Origin: Silene conica
Lineage: Eukaryota; Streptophyta; Magnoliopsida; Caryophyllales; Caryophyllaceae
Assembly (NCBI GenBank): GCA_029255685.2
Contig: CM055313.2
Span: 46,828,079 to 46,892,078, forward strand
Reading direction: 5' to 3'
Length of the DNA stretch: 64,000 nt
The position numbers and the translations under genes were made by a program. How positions within the stretch are numbered: the stretch's first letter is position 1; every line of letters begins with the position of its first letter. Shown here piece after piece: positions 20,988 to 32,097 of the stretch. The notes beneath the pieces are model-generated. The model was not told where the DNA came from, made no database searches, and saw nothing but the letters and a program-made list of their open reading frames with translations.

Positions 20988-23900
20988 GATTCATGTGGTC
21001 CATGAAATCCTTAGTCGGGATTCTTTTCTTAGTGTGGCACTAGGCATAGGGGCATTATTATGACCAGCCATAGTATTTGCAGTATTATTGTTTTGTTTAG
21101 GTGAATTCTACACTGTAAAGAAGATATTAAAACATAAGAAGCATACCATCGTTTTGTAAATAGTCTAGCAAAAACAGTTTAATGCGATGACTTTAGCATT
21201 TATATAATTGATCTTCCTCAAGAACTATATAAATGGTCCCAAGACTCAATTTAAGTAAATTGATAAGCCAACCTCTTGGCTAATTCTACATTAGAATTAT
21301 TGGTCGATAAATTTCTGTAAATTCTATCTTTAGTCCACCATAACCACAGGATCGTACGAGGTTCATGATGTTGAGGTAAAATAAGTCAACAACTACTACT
21401 TACCGAACGTAGAAGGGGTCATATGGAGATTAAGGTTCTATATGTCTGGCGACAAAGAAGGGATTCATAGTAATTTGACTTATAAAAGACTAATCTCAAT
21501 TTTCCGTTATAGAGAAAGATCCCATCATCTTTAATTATAATTCATTTAACTGAACAAATATCTAGCATGCGAGAATGAATAAACTAAGGTTATGGCTTTA
21601 AAAACGTGTGACATTTGTATGTCGACACAGACTAACATACATACTATATGGGTCATCTTTCATGCAATTTAGGTGGTTTAGTTAAGGCGAAAAAATGATG
21701 CAAAACAAACATGTGTATGAAAAACAAAACGGAATTAAAGCAAGTCTTAGTGTGGCCTATCCTACCAAAAAGAACAAAAATACAACTTGGAATCCATTCA
21801 GCAATGGACCCTGGAAGTTTATCTTGTCTTGTTGTTCCTTCTTGGTGATGTAGTGGGAGTGAGCAATCCGATCTCAGTCTTGGTCTTCTTATTTACATTT
21901 GAAGAAAGACATAATAAAATCCTATTATTACATTATAATTCCCAAAAACGTAAAAAAAATATTACACAAGGGAGATTCGAGATCTCATAAATACATCACA
22001 AATTATGCTTCCTTCATTACGAAAACATAATTTACTAAGGCCACACTAAGTACTACAAAATACAACTGATTGCGAAATTGTAAATAAAACCATTCGTTCA
22101 TTCAACAATATAATAAATATAATGCATCATACTAATTAAATTAATCTTTCAAAACATAATTCCGTAAATATGTAGAGTAATTTACCCAAACCACCATTTA
22201 TTGATTAAAACTATGTGATAATTCCGTACTTATTCTCATAATTTAATCAAACAAACATCTTCATATTATCGTATAATATGATTAATCTAACCTTATTTTA
22301 AACTGTTTGAAAATAATTTAGGTATCAACACTTAGTGAACTTTTTCACCCAAAAAAATAGACATTATCTTTATAATGTATAAAAAAAAACAGCCCGTGAA
22401 TTAAAAGGATAGCCGAGACAAAAAGAGAGAAAAGAAGAAAAGAAAAAAAAAATAAACCAAATCAAACTTCCAGCGCTTTAAAAATGCTGAAACCGCAAAA
22501 GCTTCGCAAAAAGACCCCAGAAAGCGCTGCTAACAAAACGTCACAAACAAGAAAGAAGGCTGGAAACTGATTTCCGGCGCTTCTGAAAAGCGCTGAAACA
22601 GAGGAAAGAACCGTCGAAAAAGAGAAAGCGCGGCTATAAAAAGCTGTTAATGTATTTGCGACGTTTTTGGAAAGCGCTGTATCCTGAAATTGAATACAAA
22701 AGCGCTGAAAACCCAGAAAAGCTACGGGAAGAAAGCGTCGCAAACCCAGAAAATTGTAAATACACGCCTAACAGCCTGATTTTCGACTTTTTTTTCTTTT
22801 TTAAAACTCATGAACTTGAATAACTAATGTCGTGTTGCTAAATACAGGATCGATAACCTTCAAAATTCTAATCTTTATTAGATATTGTTGTAATTTTAAA
22901 CATTCAAATTAACCTTTTAAGACGAATATCAAGATTATAGTGGGATCGATTTATTTAGCAAGTTATATCATTCAAGAACATGTAAGACGATATCCTTTTA
23001 CGTTTTAATTGAATCCTTATTAAATTAAAACATCTACAAATTTATTATATTGTTATATTAATTGTTTAAGATAACAACAACAATAAATAAAAAGGAAAAC
23101 GACGAACGAAAACACTTGTCTCGGCTAAAAAAAATAATACACGGCTAAAAATTTTCTCAATTTTCTTAAAACGTTTATGAAAATCATACAAAAATAAAAT
23201 TGGTAAGCCTTAGTATCGGATACCACTTGTGGGAAAATATCCGTATCTATTCCCAATACTTTATATGCAGGATTATAACAAATTTATAATGTACGATTTG
23301 TGGTCATAAACGAATAACAAGATTCAAAGATAGGGATCAAGAATTAACCTTCAGTCCTTTCAAAGGCCTAAGATCAGATATCAAAATAGATATCCTCCTA
23401 ATCGTTACACCCAAGATGTCCTGAGAAATACCCTTTCCTGAGCTAGATTTTACAAAATTACCTTTAGTTTTGTGTAAGATGAAAAACTAGAGAGAGATGA
23501 GGGATTTTTGCGTGGGAACTCGTGTAGTATAGAGGGGTGTGCCATGTGCTATTTATAGGGGTGGTGTTTGATAGTCCGTATATCTCTTAACCACCTTACC
23601 TAGTTTTGATAGGATAATCAAATCCGTATTTGACTCTACCTAAACTACTGCTTAAACAAATAACAAACTCTATCTTATGGCATCTCCAACTACTGACCGA
23701 AAATCCACCATCTGGCCGAAATTTTTATCGGTTTCGGCCTTAGTAACCGTTTTTATATTTACTTAAATTCGGTTATTAAGCTCTCTTTTGCGTAATGTTT
23801 TATCTTATAAATATCGTATATTTATAATCTAAACAATTAAATATAATCTTTTATATTGAACTGAATCATTTAATCCTTATTAAATGATTTCATTACACAC

Positions 23901-24262
23901 TAATTAAATATAACATTTTACATTTAGTCACCAATTAACATTTTAATTCGTCTTAGCTAAAATTATTTAATCAGTATTAAATAATTATATCATCATTACT
24001 TTGACTAACCGGTTAGTCATATAGGGTATCAATATGATTAAATTTTCATCGAATCATATCTCTGAGATTCCATCCTTTAGGTGTGACTCTTAGGGCCCAG
24101 TTGATTACCGCCATCTGTATGACAATAACATCAAACTTTCTAGCAAGCCAACCGTTATTGATAAACGTGAATCAATTGGCTAAAATACAAAGTATACCCT
24201 ATGGTCCTTTAAGAGATTTATCCGTGTTGTCGCACTAAGTGTTGAGGACACTAACTCCAACA
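20988..24262 (-). mobile_element. Copia-B: truncated LTR-leader-gag unit
   Basis: Minus strand: LTR (23228-24262), degenerate primer site (about 23213-23225), leader (21071-23212) and only the first about 25 gag codons (MAGHNNAPMPSATLRKES, from 21070), cut by the end of the Copia-D LTR. It is homologous to the start of Copia-A and Copia-C. Its leader carries GCGCT-type palindromes near 22468-22740 where Copia-A has ACTCGATCGAG. No pol is present. Confidence 0.8.
23228..24262 (-). repeat. Copia-B LTR
   Basis: About 1,035 bp, minus-strand ends TGTTGGAGTTAGTGTCC and TTTCCCACA. It lies directly against the truncated gag of Copia-C (24263), showing that the two units are joined head to tail. Confidence 0.82.
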
Positions 24263-24453
24263 AACGGCTCTATCAAATACATGAGCTTACCATCAGCTAC
24301 AGATGCATTCCGTAATGTAGCCTCCCAGTCCGCAAAGTTGGACCCATCATTTTTCAGTCGCGTGGATTGATTCATGTGGTCCATAAAAGCCTTAAGCCAG
24401 GATTCTTTTCTTAGTGTGACACTAGGCATAGGGGCATCATTATGACCAGCCAT
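24263..24453 (-). pseudogene. Copia-C gag N-terminal fragment
   Basis: ATG at 24453 (MAGHNDAPMPSVTLRKES), then SWLKAFMDHMNQSTRLKNDG and ADGKLMYLIEP. It is truncated after about 64 codons by the Copia-B LTR. It is closely related to the gag start of Copia-A at 12418, which continues further. The remaining open codons belong to the LTR. Confidence 0.85.
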
Positions 24454-24585
24454 AGTATTTGCAATATTATTGTTTTGTTTAGGTGAATTCTACACTGTAA
24501 AGAAGAAATTAAAACATAATAAACATACCAACGTTTTGTAAATAGTCTAGCAAAAACAGTTTAATGCGATGACTTTAGCATATAT

Positions 24586-24900
24586 CACTACTACAAAAAT
24601 CCTCTATTGCGTCAGTTCTAGGAGAGGTATTGCGTCGGTTCTTGTAGTGACGTATAAAGAGGGGACGTATCATGAAACATCAGTTCCAGAACTGACGCAA
24701 AAGGTTGCTATTTGCGTCGGTTCCTAGCCAAAACTGACGCAAATAGTCAGTCAAATACATCAGTTCTATTACAAGAACCGACGCAAAAGGTACTAGAACT
24801 GACGCAAATAGTATAGTATATGCGTCAATTATTATTTAGAACTGACTCTTTTGCTCTTATTTTTTGCGTCGGTTATTTCTTAGAACTGATGCTTTTGCTC
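24586..24900. repeat. CACTA left terminal inverted repeat and subterminal repeats
   Basis: The 29-bp terminal repeat (24586-24614) is followed by at least eight GACGCAAA or TTTGCGTC words in both orientations, the usual binding sites for CACTA transposition proteins. Confidence 0.88.
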
Positions 24901-25306
24901 TTACGTTTTTAAAAAAAAATATAAAAATTCTGCTACCGGAGTTTCGGCAACTCCAATCCATAAAACTGATACCCAAAAATTTAAAACCACCTGCACTAAG
25001 ATATACAACCAAAGGATATTACATTTCATTCGATCAACGTTTCAAATACAATCCAAAGTACAAATACTCCCACAAATTTCCTTCCAGAAATGGTAATTGT
25101 TTGTAAAATATCCGAAAACGGCTTCAGGTATTCAATATACATACTTGAGATCTCTTGAAGAATAGAGATCACTAGATTCAGCATTTAGAGCAAGTGGCCT
25201 ATATATCTAATACTGTAGCAAAAACTGAGCGTAAACGAGTAAAAAACACGAATTCAGAAACAAATCCAATATTCTTCACTTTACTATGATTAATTGCTGC
25301 CTTGAA

Positions 25307-25792
25307 TCAGTCCTTTGCATCAGTAATCCCACCTGGTGTGATCTGAAATACGTGCTTCTGTTAAGGAGACAAATCAGTAAATACTTACGACTGAATAATA
25401 ATACTCGACCTGAGGGAATGTTGGAGTTAAACACAATAAAATATTAATGGCATGGAAAGGATATAGCTTCACCCTCCGGCAGATTTGGAGCATCAAACAC
25501 CTTATAGATGCGTTGTTCTTTGCCCTTCCTGAACATCAGCCTTATAGTTGAGGCATGAGCAAGTACATGCCCACCTGCTGGTTTCTTCGGGTCTGTCACG
25601 AATACTCCTCCAGCTGGGTCAGAAATTACTGCAACCATGTAGCCATGTTTGATGAAGTGAGACAATTTGAATGGTTTTGGCACACATTCTGAATTATAGG
25701 ATTAACAAGGCATGTACCTTGATCAGTGATATAAACTGCAACGTTGAATTCCTCAGGTATCTTAATGATAATTTCACCATCGCAAAGCATTC
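25307..25792 (-). pseudogene. DMC1: Captured fragment of DMC1 (meiotic RecA/RAD51-family recombinase), three exons
   Basis: Three minus-strand blocks match consecutive parts of the C-terminus of plant DMC1. Exon 25718-25792 reads KIPEEFNVAVYITDQ at its end. Exon about 25465-25628 starts [20 protein letters not shown], continues [17 protein letters not shown] and ends [10 protein letters not shown]. Exon 25307-25357 reads VFQITPGGITDAKD and a stop. The 89-bp first intron has GT and AG ends and splits a Val codon. Plant RAD51 differs in this region, and [13 protein letters not shown] plus LPEGEA point to DMC1. The fragment includes the L2 DNA-binding loop but no Walker A or B. Decay is evident: ITDQ replaces TNQ, the glycine of RKGKG is missing, and the second intron lacks a clear GT donor. 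It should be non-functional as a recombinase. Confidence 0.88.
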
Positions 25793-27279
25793 CTGCAGAA
25801 AGATCCTAAATAGAATATACAGCAGCATTAACTTGAAATTTTCTAACAAAACACGAATCTTGTCTTATCAATACATCATCTTTTCCATATTTTCAGATAG
25901 AAATTTAAAATATATCAGCCGAAGCACAATTACTATGTACTAGTAGCAGTTATTATGTAAAATATCACAGATCAAGCCTAACGGATAAACAACCCTAAAT
26001 GCAAGAGCTTTCTAAACAAGATACTTACTGACAGCTTGAGTGACAGACACTTTCAAAGGATAAATATTCCAATACCATGAAAAAAATTGACATCAATCAA
26101 GGGACAAAGCATAAAAGCATCGGAAGTGAGAGAACCAAACTCATCATCAGCAAATCACGTTTATATTTGAAAAATGACATCAACTTCATAACCTAACAGA
26201 AAGTAAACCACATGATCATTAGATGTATGTTACCTCAGGCTCATGACTTTGAAACTCTCTTTTATAACGGAACTCGGGATGCCTACCACTTGAAGAGTCT
26301 ATCCTTTCCAAATCTTATCTAGGGATACCATGCTGCACAACGACACAGAAAACAAATGAGCAGATGCCCATTATGTTGTGGGAATAAGATGAGCAGATAT
26401 TTATCACAATTTTTATAAAGATTCAGCTCAATTTCAAATGCGATACCCTGATGCTAGCTTTGCCTATACATGATATATCATTAACAATTGTAGCAATTAC
26501 TTATAAAAATGATAGTAAGGATCCCACAGAAAAAAAGAGAGGTGGGTCTGACGAGGGTGAGGTGTCTAAGGCCATAGTTCCAGAGATCCTCTAACTTAGA
26601 AACGTTTTATAGCTACAATAAAATTTTGTATATGATCCTCAAAGGATGAGTTGCCTCTGGAATCAATTACAGCAGCAAGTAGACGGGGCAGCAGCAGCGT
26701 TTGTAGCATTGAAAAGAAGACAAAACAACAGAAACTTCTAACAAAAACAAAGCAGCAACACTTAAACCACGAGAGGCAACAACACTGAGTTACCCATGGT
26801 ATGCCGCAAGTGCAGCAGCAGAACACGCAGAAACAACCCACAACAGTAGGACATAGCAGCACGTATACCAACAACGTAAAAAATAGTAGCATAACCGCGA
26901 TAAAACAGTAGCAGAATAGTGGTGAAACGGTAGTAGTACAACACAACGACTCAATGATAGCACAAAACCGCAGCAACTCGTGATGACAATAAACATCAAT
27001 TCAACTAGCACAACAGTGGAGCATTAACATTGCATTAGCTGTAATTACATTTAAAATCAACAAACAGAATGCAGTGGTAGTAGCGATTAACAACATACAT
27101 TAGTATTAAGACTATTGAGTTTGAGGAAGGGGACACGAGAATACTTAACAATATTAAGACTATTGAGTTTGAGGAAAAGGAAAAAAGATTAGCACATGAT
27201 AAACGAGAGAACCTTCGAGATGTTGAGTGTCTTCCACATCTTAAAAATCAAAGTTCGATAAATAACAATTCAGTTTGCA
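25793..27279. other. CACTA interior without recognisable gene
   Basis: AT-rich sequence between the two captured fragments. A short block near 26030-26060 may be another decayed DMC1 exon (a GT donor follows it on the minus strand) but I cannot align it. A Cys-rich open frame at 26596-26976 shows no known motif and is probably chance. A near-direct repeat (ATTAAGACTATTGAGTTTGAGG) occurs at 27102 and 27154. Confidence 0.5.
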
Positions 27280-28005
27280 TTACTTATGGTAGCTGAACAT
27301 CTGTTTGTTTCCCAGTTTCTTAAGAAGTTGAGTTCCCAATGGTCTCTTCTTCAACCATTCATGTTTTTTTGACACCCAAGCTGCAACCAAGTCTTTGTAC
27401 AAGCTCATCTGCAAAGTGTTATAGTTAAAACAGACGACTATCATTAAAGGAATATGCACCCGAGAAAGAAAGAACGAAAAAGTGAAAAAATATAGGAACA
27501 AAGCTTCAACATAAACCAAAGTTCAAGACCATTGAGTTAATTGAGATAGTTCTAAGAGATTTGTAGTTCTAGTACCTAAAGCAGGTTAAATGGTCACAGA
27601 CGAAAATTAAATCTTTAATAGAAATTTCTACTTTTTTCACCTTTTTTTGGCTCTATACAAACAATCAAACCAGGCAACAGCTTGCCTCTTTTTTACTCTC
27701 AAGAAGCTCCTGAATCAAAGATTGGCAAGAACACGCAAGATTCACAAGCACCACCCATGCTTTACCTCTGACAGCTATGATTCCAGTGTGTCCAACAATG
27801 GTCTCCCATCATCCAGAATAGCCTGATTTTCAACAAAAAGAGCGCATTTAATCATGTCAGATTCCAGGAGATACAAAACATACAGAATTTGTTTCCATAT
27901 TGTAAATGAAACAGGTACTACCTTCTTCAAATCATAGGTTCATCTCTTATAATACTCGGAATTAGGAATCACTTCCAGTAGCTCTTTGATAAACTCAGGT
28001 CCCCT
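27280..28005 (-). pseudogene. Second captured gene fragment, three exons, identity unknown
   Basis: Minus strand. Exon 27922-28005 (28 codons) reads FIKELLEVIPNSEYYKR, a stop, then TYDLKK. Exon 27766-27822 (19 codons) reads AILDDGRPLLDTLES, a stop, then LSE. Exon 27280-27408 reads MSLYKDLVAAWVSKKHEWLK and ends QMFSYHK before TAA. All three have AG acceptors, the first two have GT donors, and all junctions are in phase 0, so they look like consecutive exons of one gene. Each of the first two has one in-frame stop. The first exon loosely resembles Brix-domain ribosome biogenesis proteins, but the next exons do not follow, so I leave it unidentified. It could also be a decayed accessory gene of the CACTA itself. 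Confidence 0.5.
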
Positions 28006-28871
28006 CTGTAGATTATGCAAAGAACTGAGTTAACTATTAAACGTCCATTTTGAGGAAATTGTCCGACAAATGATGAAAATGGGAACGAATGAATGTACAC
28101 AAAACATCACAGGCTCAAGCTAGTTGATGTTGTTTGAGCAAAGAAGCATAAACTCTTAGCTGTTGTAAATTATTGGCAAATTAACATGCAAACAATAAGC
28201 AAGCAAGCAAATTAAACTATCTACAGAATAATTAACTAAGGAATTAATGAATTAATGAACTAATAAAATGACATACAACCTCCTTTACCCAGAGAATAAC
28301 CCTTTCCTCCAATTTCCTTCATGCTTCCATCCTTCCTTCCTTCAATCAAATCTATCAAAATTACAAAATCAAAAGAATTACAAACCCAGAAACACGAATG
28401 CAATGGAGCCCAATTGAGAAACGTACACAAAATTACAACTCCAGAAACACGAATACACTCGAATAATACTTGTGTAAGATGGCTTTACAAAAATTAATCG
28501 TACTACTCGAACAACGCTAATAATAACCCAAAATTCATACTACCAAAATAGAGTAAGATCAGTAAAACCTAAATTATTAGTAAAAAAACAAGATTAACAA
28601 AAATACAAACCCTAATTGTGATTTGCAACGCAAAAACGAAGGTAACGAAGCTTGAACAAAAACCCTTAATTCAAAAGTCGACTAACCCTAATTTCAAAAA
28701 TAGGCTTATTAAGCGTACGTAGATTAAACAGGAAAGAGATGAATTACTTACTTGTAGATGGTGACGGCACGAAAATTGCATAGTAAAACGATGATGAGAA
28801 TGAAGGCGATTAGTGGACTACCGGAATTGAGGGGATGTGAATGAAGGCGATTTGTGGAGGGAGAGGTTATT
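28006..28871. other. CACTA interior up to the gypsy insertion
   Basis: AT-rich sequence with no recognisable coding region. Read on the minus strand it could be the 5' part of the captured fragment, but no exon is convincing. Confidence 0.4.
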
Positions 28872-29615
28872 TGTAAAACCCCTCGCGAAAGCGGAAATAT
28901 AAACATGCAAAAGTACTAAAAATGCAGCGGAATTTAAACTTTTTAAATATAAAACATGCGAGAAGTCTTAGACGGAAACATATACTGAAACTGAAACCAA
29001 AATAGATAAATAACAGTTCTAAGTATAAAATCCAAATATATACACAGCCTGGGATGGAACATCCCTACAGGCACCAACGCAAAATAAACAAAGCTAAGAG
29101 TCCAGCTAAAACGATGTAAAGGTATAAGTCAAGATGATAGGATCATCGCTCGCTAGCTCTCACATGAACCCCCTGCAAACAGCCTCATGTACCTACACAC
29201 ATACAACATGTGCGCCACAGTCAGTGGGGAGTGACTAGAGTGCTCCTAGCCACCTATTGTCAGTGACACACAACACATAAACATACAATATACTCCAGCA
29301 TATATAAAAACATGTGAAGCATACAAATCTCAATATCTCAACTTTCATAACATCATGCAAATACTTACGCAAGGGCTCTCAACCAACTTCGGAAACTATT
29401 TGGAAGGAGAGCCGGTTTCCCTTCCGGTTGCCCGGCCGGGGGGTCTTTCAATCCAAACCATTTACGAAACCGGACTAAGAGTCGTCCAATGCCTTGGACG
29501 AACAATACTAAGATAACCAAAATCCGTGACCTAATCCTAGTCACTGTCTCACAACAATACACCTCAATTACAAAGGGAAACACAGAACTGTAACCTAATC
29601 CAAATTACAGTCCTA

Positions 29616-30000
29616 ACACATCATACCCCATAATACAAAGGTAACACAAAACTGTAACCTAACCAAATTACAGTCCTAACACATCATACCCCATAATACA
29701 AAGGTAACACAGAACTGTAACCTAATCCAAATTACAGCCCTAACACATCATACCCCATAATACAAAGGTAACACAGAACTGTAACCTAATCCAAATTACA
29801 GTCCTAACACATCATACCCCATAATACAAAGGTGACACAGAACTGTAACCTAATCCAAATTACAGTCCTAACACATCATACCCCATAATACAAAGGTGAC
29901 ACAGAACTGTAACCTAATCCAAATTACAGTCCTAACACATCATACCCCATAATACAAAGGTGACACAGAACTGTAACCTAATCCAAATTACAGTCCTACA
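29616..30000. repeat. 64-bp tandem repeat, six copies
   Basis: Unit contains CATCATACCCCATAATACAA and ACTGTAACCTAATCC. There are six copies here and five in the other LTR (34144-34460), which accounts for the 64-bp LTR length difference. Confidence 0.92.
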
Positions 30001-30373
30001 ACAATACAATACATTCCAAACTGTGACCTAATCCAAATCACAGTTCTACAACACATTTCACGTCAAAACTATGACCTAAACCAAATCACAGTCCTACAAC
30101 TTCATTACTGAACTTACTCGATTCATAACCAATCATGCAAGCGACGTATACTCAAACCAACACTTAATTGACCCCGAGAATTAAGCCGAGGGAGAGCCGG
30201 TTTCCCTTTCGGTTGCCCGACCGGGGGGTCTCTATCCTCACTCTATTCCCGAACCCAATATAGTGTCGCCCGAACCTCGGGGGCTCCAAACATGCATACG
30301 AAGCATACGGAAAAAGAATCAATGCAATCCGACATGTGAATCAAAAGTTATAAGCAATTTATTATGCATTAGG

Positions 30374-30584
30374 GGCTCTCAGCCGGTCAGCCACAGGCTG
30401 CCGGTTGGCCGGCTGAGAGTCATTTACTCTCAATTTCACACTTCAAAACACCAAGAAGGGGCTCTCAGCCGGCTGACCGGCTGCCGGCCGACCGGCTGAG
30501 GGTCCTTCCTCAGTGTTCTTCAAAATCCACCTACGAGACTCTCAGCCGGTTGACCGGCCGCCGGTCAACCAACCGGCTGGGAGT
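30374..30584. repeat. Three GC-rich CAGCCGG hairpins in the LTR
   Basis: Three blocks, each beginning near CTCTCAGCCGG and ending near CCGGCTGAGAG or a close variant, form long inverted repeats of 40-50 nt. The third has a 10-bp inner stem GGTTGACCGG/CCGGTCAACC. Surrounding sequence is AT-rich. The same three occur in the other LTR at about 34836-35046. Confidence 0.85.
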
Positions 30585-32097
30585 CCCTGTTCCCAAAATC
30601 GCACATTTCGACAATTGAAATCGTTCCCAATCCATTACCAATCCTTCCTATACATGTTTCTAAGTAATAATTCGACATTCCCAGCATGTTTACCACATCA
30701 AATACACATAAAAACATGTATACAAACAATCATTTCGTGTCTTAACAACAAAATCACAAATTAAACCGGTCTTAACATGTATACTCTTAAATCCACTTTC
30801 TCATCAAAGTCTTCCTCAAATCATCACCAAAATCAGTTTATATAACTTCACAATAACATTAAGAACTTAAGACTAAACTAACATTCATCAAACACAACCA
30901 AAAATCATATAAAGTGCTAATTTAGACAAAAGGCCGAGTTTTCTCATTATCGTCACCTTTACTCCGCGAATGCTCCGGTTTATTCTTCAAGGATCACGAG
31001 TTCTTCCTCCGGATTGTTGTTAGCTCCACCTTCAAGCACAAAGACACGGATTAAAGTGATAATTTCGTGATTAAGGCAAAACAGCCCCGAAATGAAGTTT
31101 CACGAAATTGAAATTGAAAGTGATGGAAAGATCATAAATCTCGCGAGGATTCCGAATATGTAACTTTTACCTCGATACGAGTTCGGGAAGGGGGCGAGAT
31201 CGTCTTGAAAAGCTTGAAGAGAAATGAAAATGGTGTTTGAGTTTGTTTACTGTGAAAAGAAATGGAATGTCGATGGAGAGGTTTAAGGTAGGGTTTTAAG
31301 TTGTCCTTTTACCTTTATTGAGTCGGGTTTACTCTATTCAAGCGAAACGGAAACAGTGAAGCGGTTTGATAAAAAATGAACAAGGCATCCTAAGCTTAAA
31401 CGATTTTTAAGACGAACTTAACGGAAATCTTAAAAATATAAATTACGATTATTATTAAATTATTATTAAATTCCGTAAATTACTTTATTTTGATAAAATA
31501 GTCCTTTACGAAAATACGGGCTGTTACAATCACCCCATCTTTCAAAAAGTTTCGTCCTCGAAACTTGAAAGCAGTAACAAGGACAAGGTTAACAGATCAA
31601 AGTTTTCACTTAACTTGTTTTACAAACTTAGGTTTCTTTCAAAGATTCCAAACGATTTTTCCAAGGCACAAGTCTTCGTCAATGGACGTTGGGGTTCTCG
31701 TTGTACATTCAAGAGCCCGACATTCCAAATCTGAGACAAGTCCCAAAATTTAAATATCTTAAAAATCAAAATTTAGACCGATCCGGTGTCGGCAAGCATC
31801 GTTCAGGTTATCAGACGTCTCCAATAACGAGTTCAATGACGAATCGACGCTGAGATCAATCGAATTGCAAGGCAAGTAACTCTTTAAAACCAGGTTTCTT
31901 GAAAAATTATCACCAAAACCTACCAAAGTTGAAAGATTATCCACTTCTTTTAACCAAAATCCTTTCGAAAACACACTTACTTTTCAAAATTTTCAGAAAA
32001 AACAAAGTTTGCGAAATCTTACTAGTTGCAATAGATCTAAAGGAAGGTAGCTTGGCGAATTTACAGGTGCACAACAAGAATCGGTGCACGGGAGAGA

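Larger units (their letters stand above)
28872..31528 (-). repeat. Gypsy element 3' LTR (2,657 bp)
   Basis: Minus-strand LTR, plus-strand ends TGTAAAACCCC and GGGCTGTTACA. It holds six copies of a 64-bp tandem repeat and three CAGCCGG-type hairpins (30374-30423, 30458-30507, 30536-30584). Confidence 0.93.

Noticed and set aside
26596-26976. Cys-rich 126-codon minus-strand ORF in the CACTA
   Set aside because: Cys and Phe runs come from GCA/ACA-rich low-complexity DNA; no zinc-binding spacing and no splice context.
27922-28005. Firm identification as a Brix-domain (RPF1-like) exon
   Set aside because: Only about 25 residues look similar and the following exons do not continue the family, so I kept it as unidentified.
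29365-29583. 72-codon ORF present identically at 29365 and 33891
   Set aside because: Identity is due to the two LTRs; no protein features.
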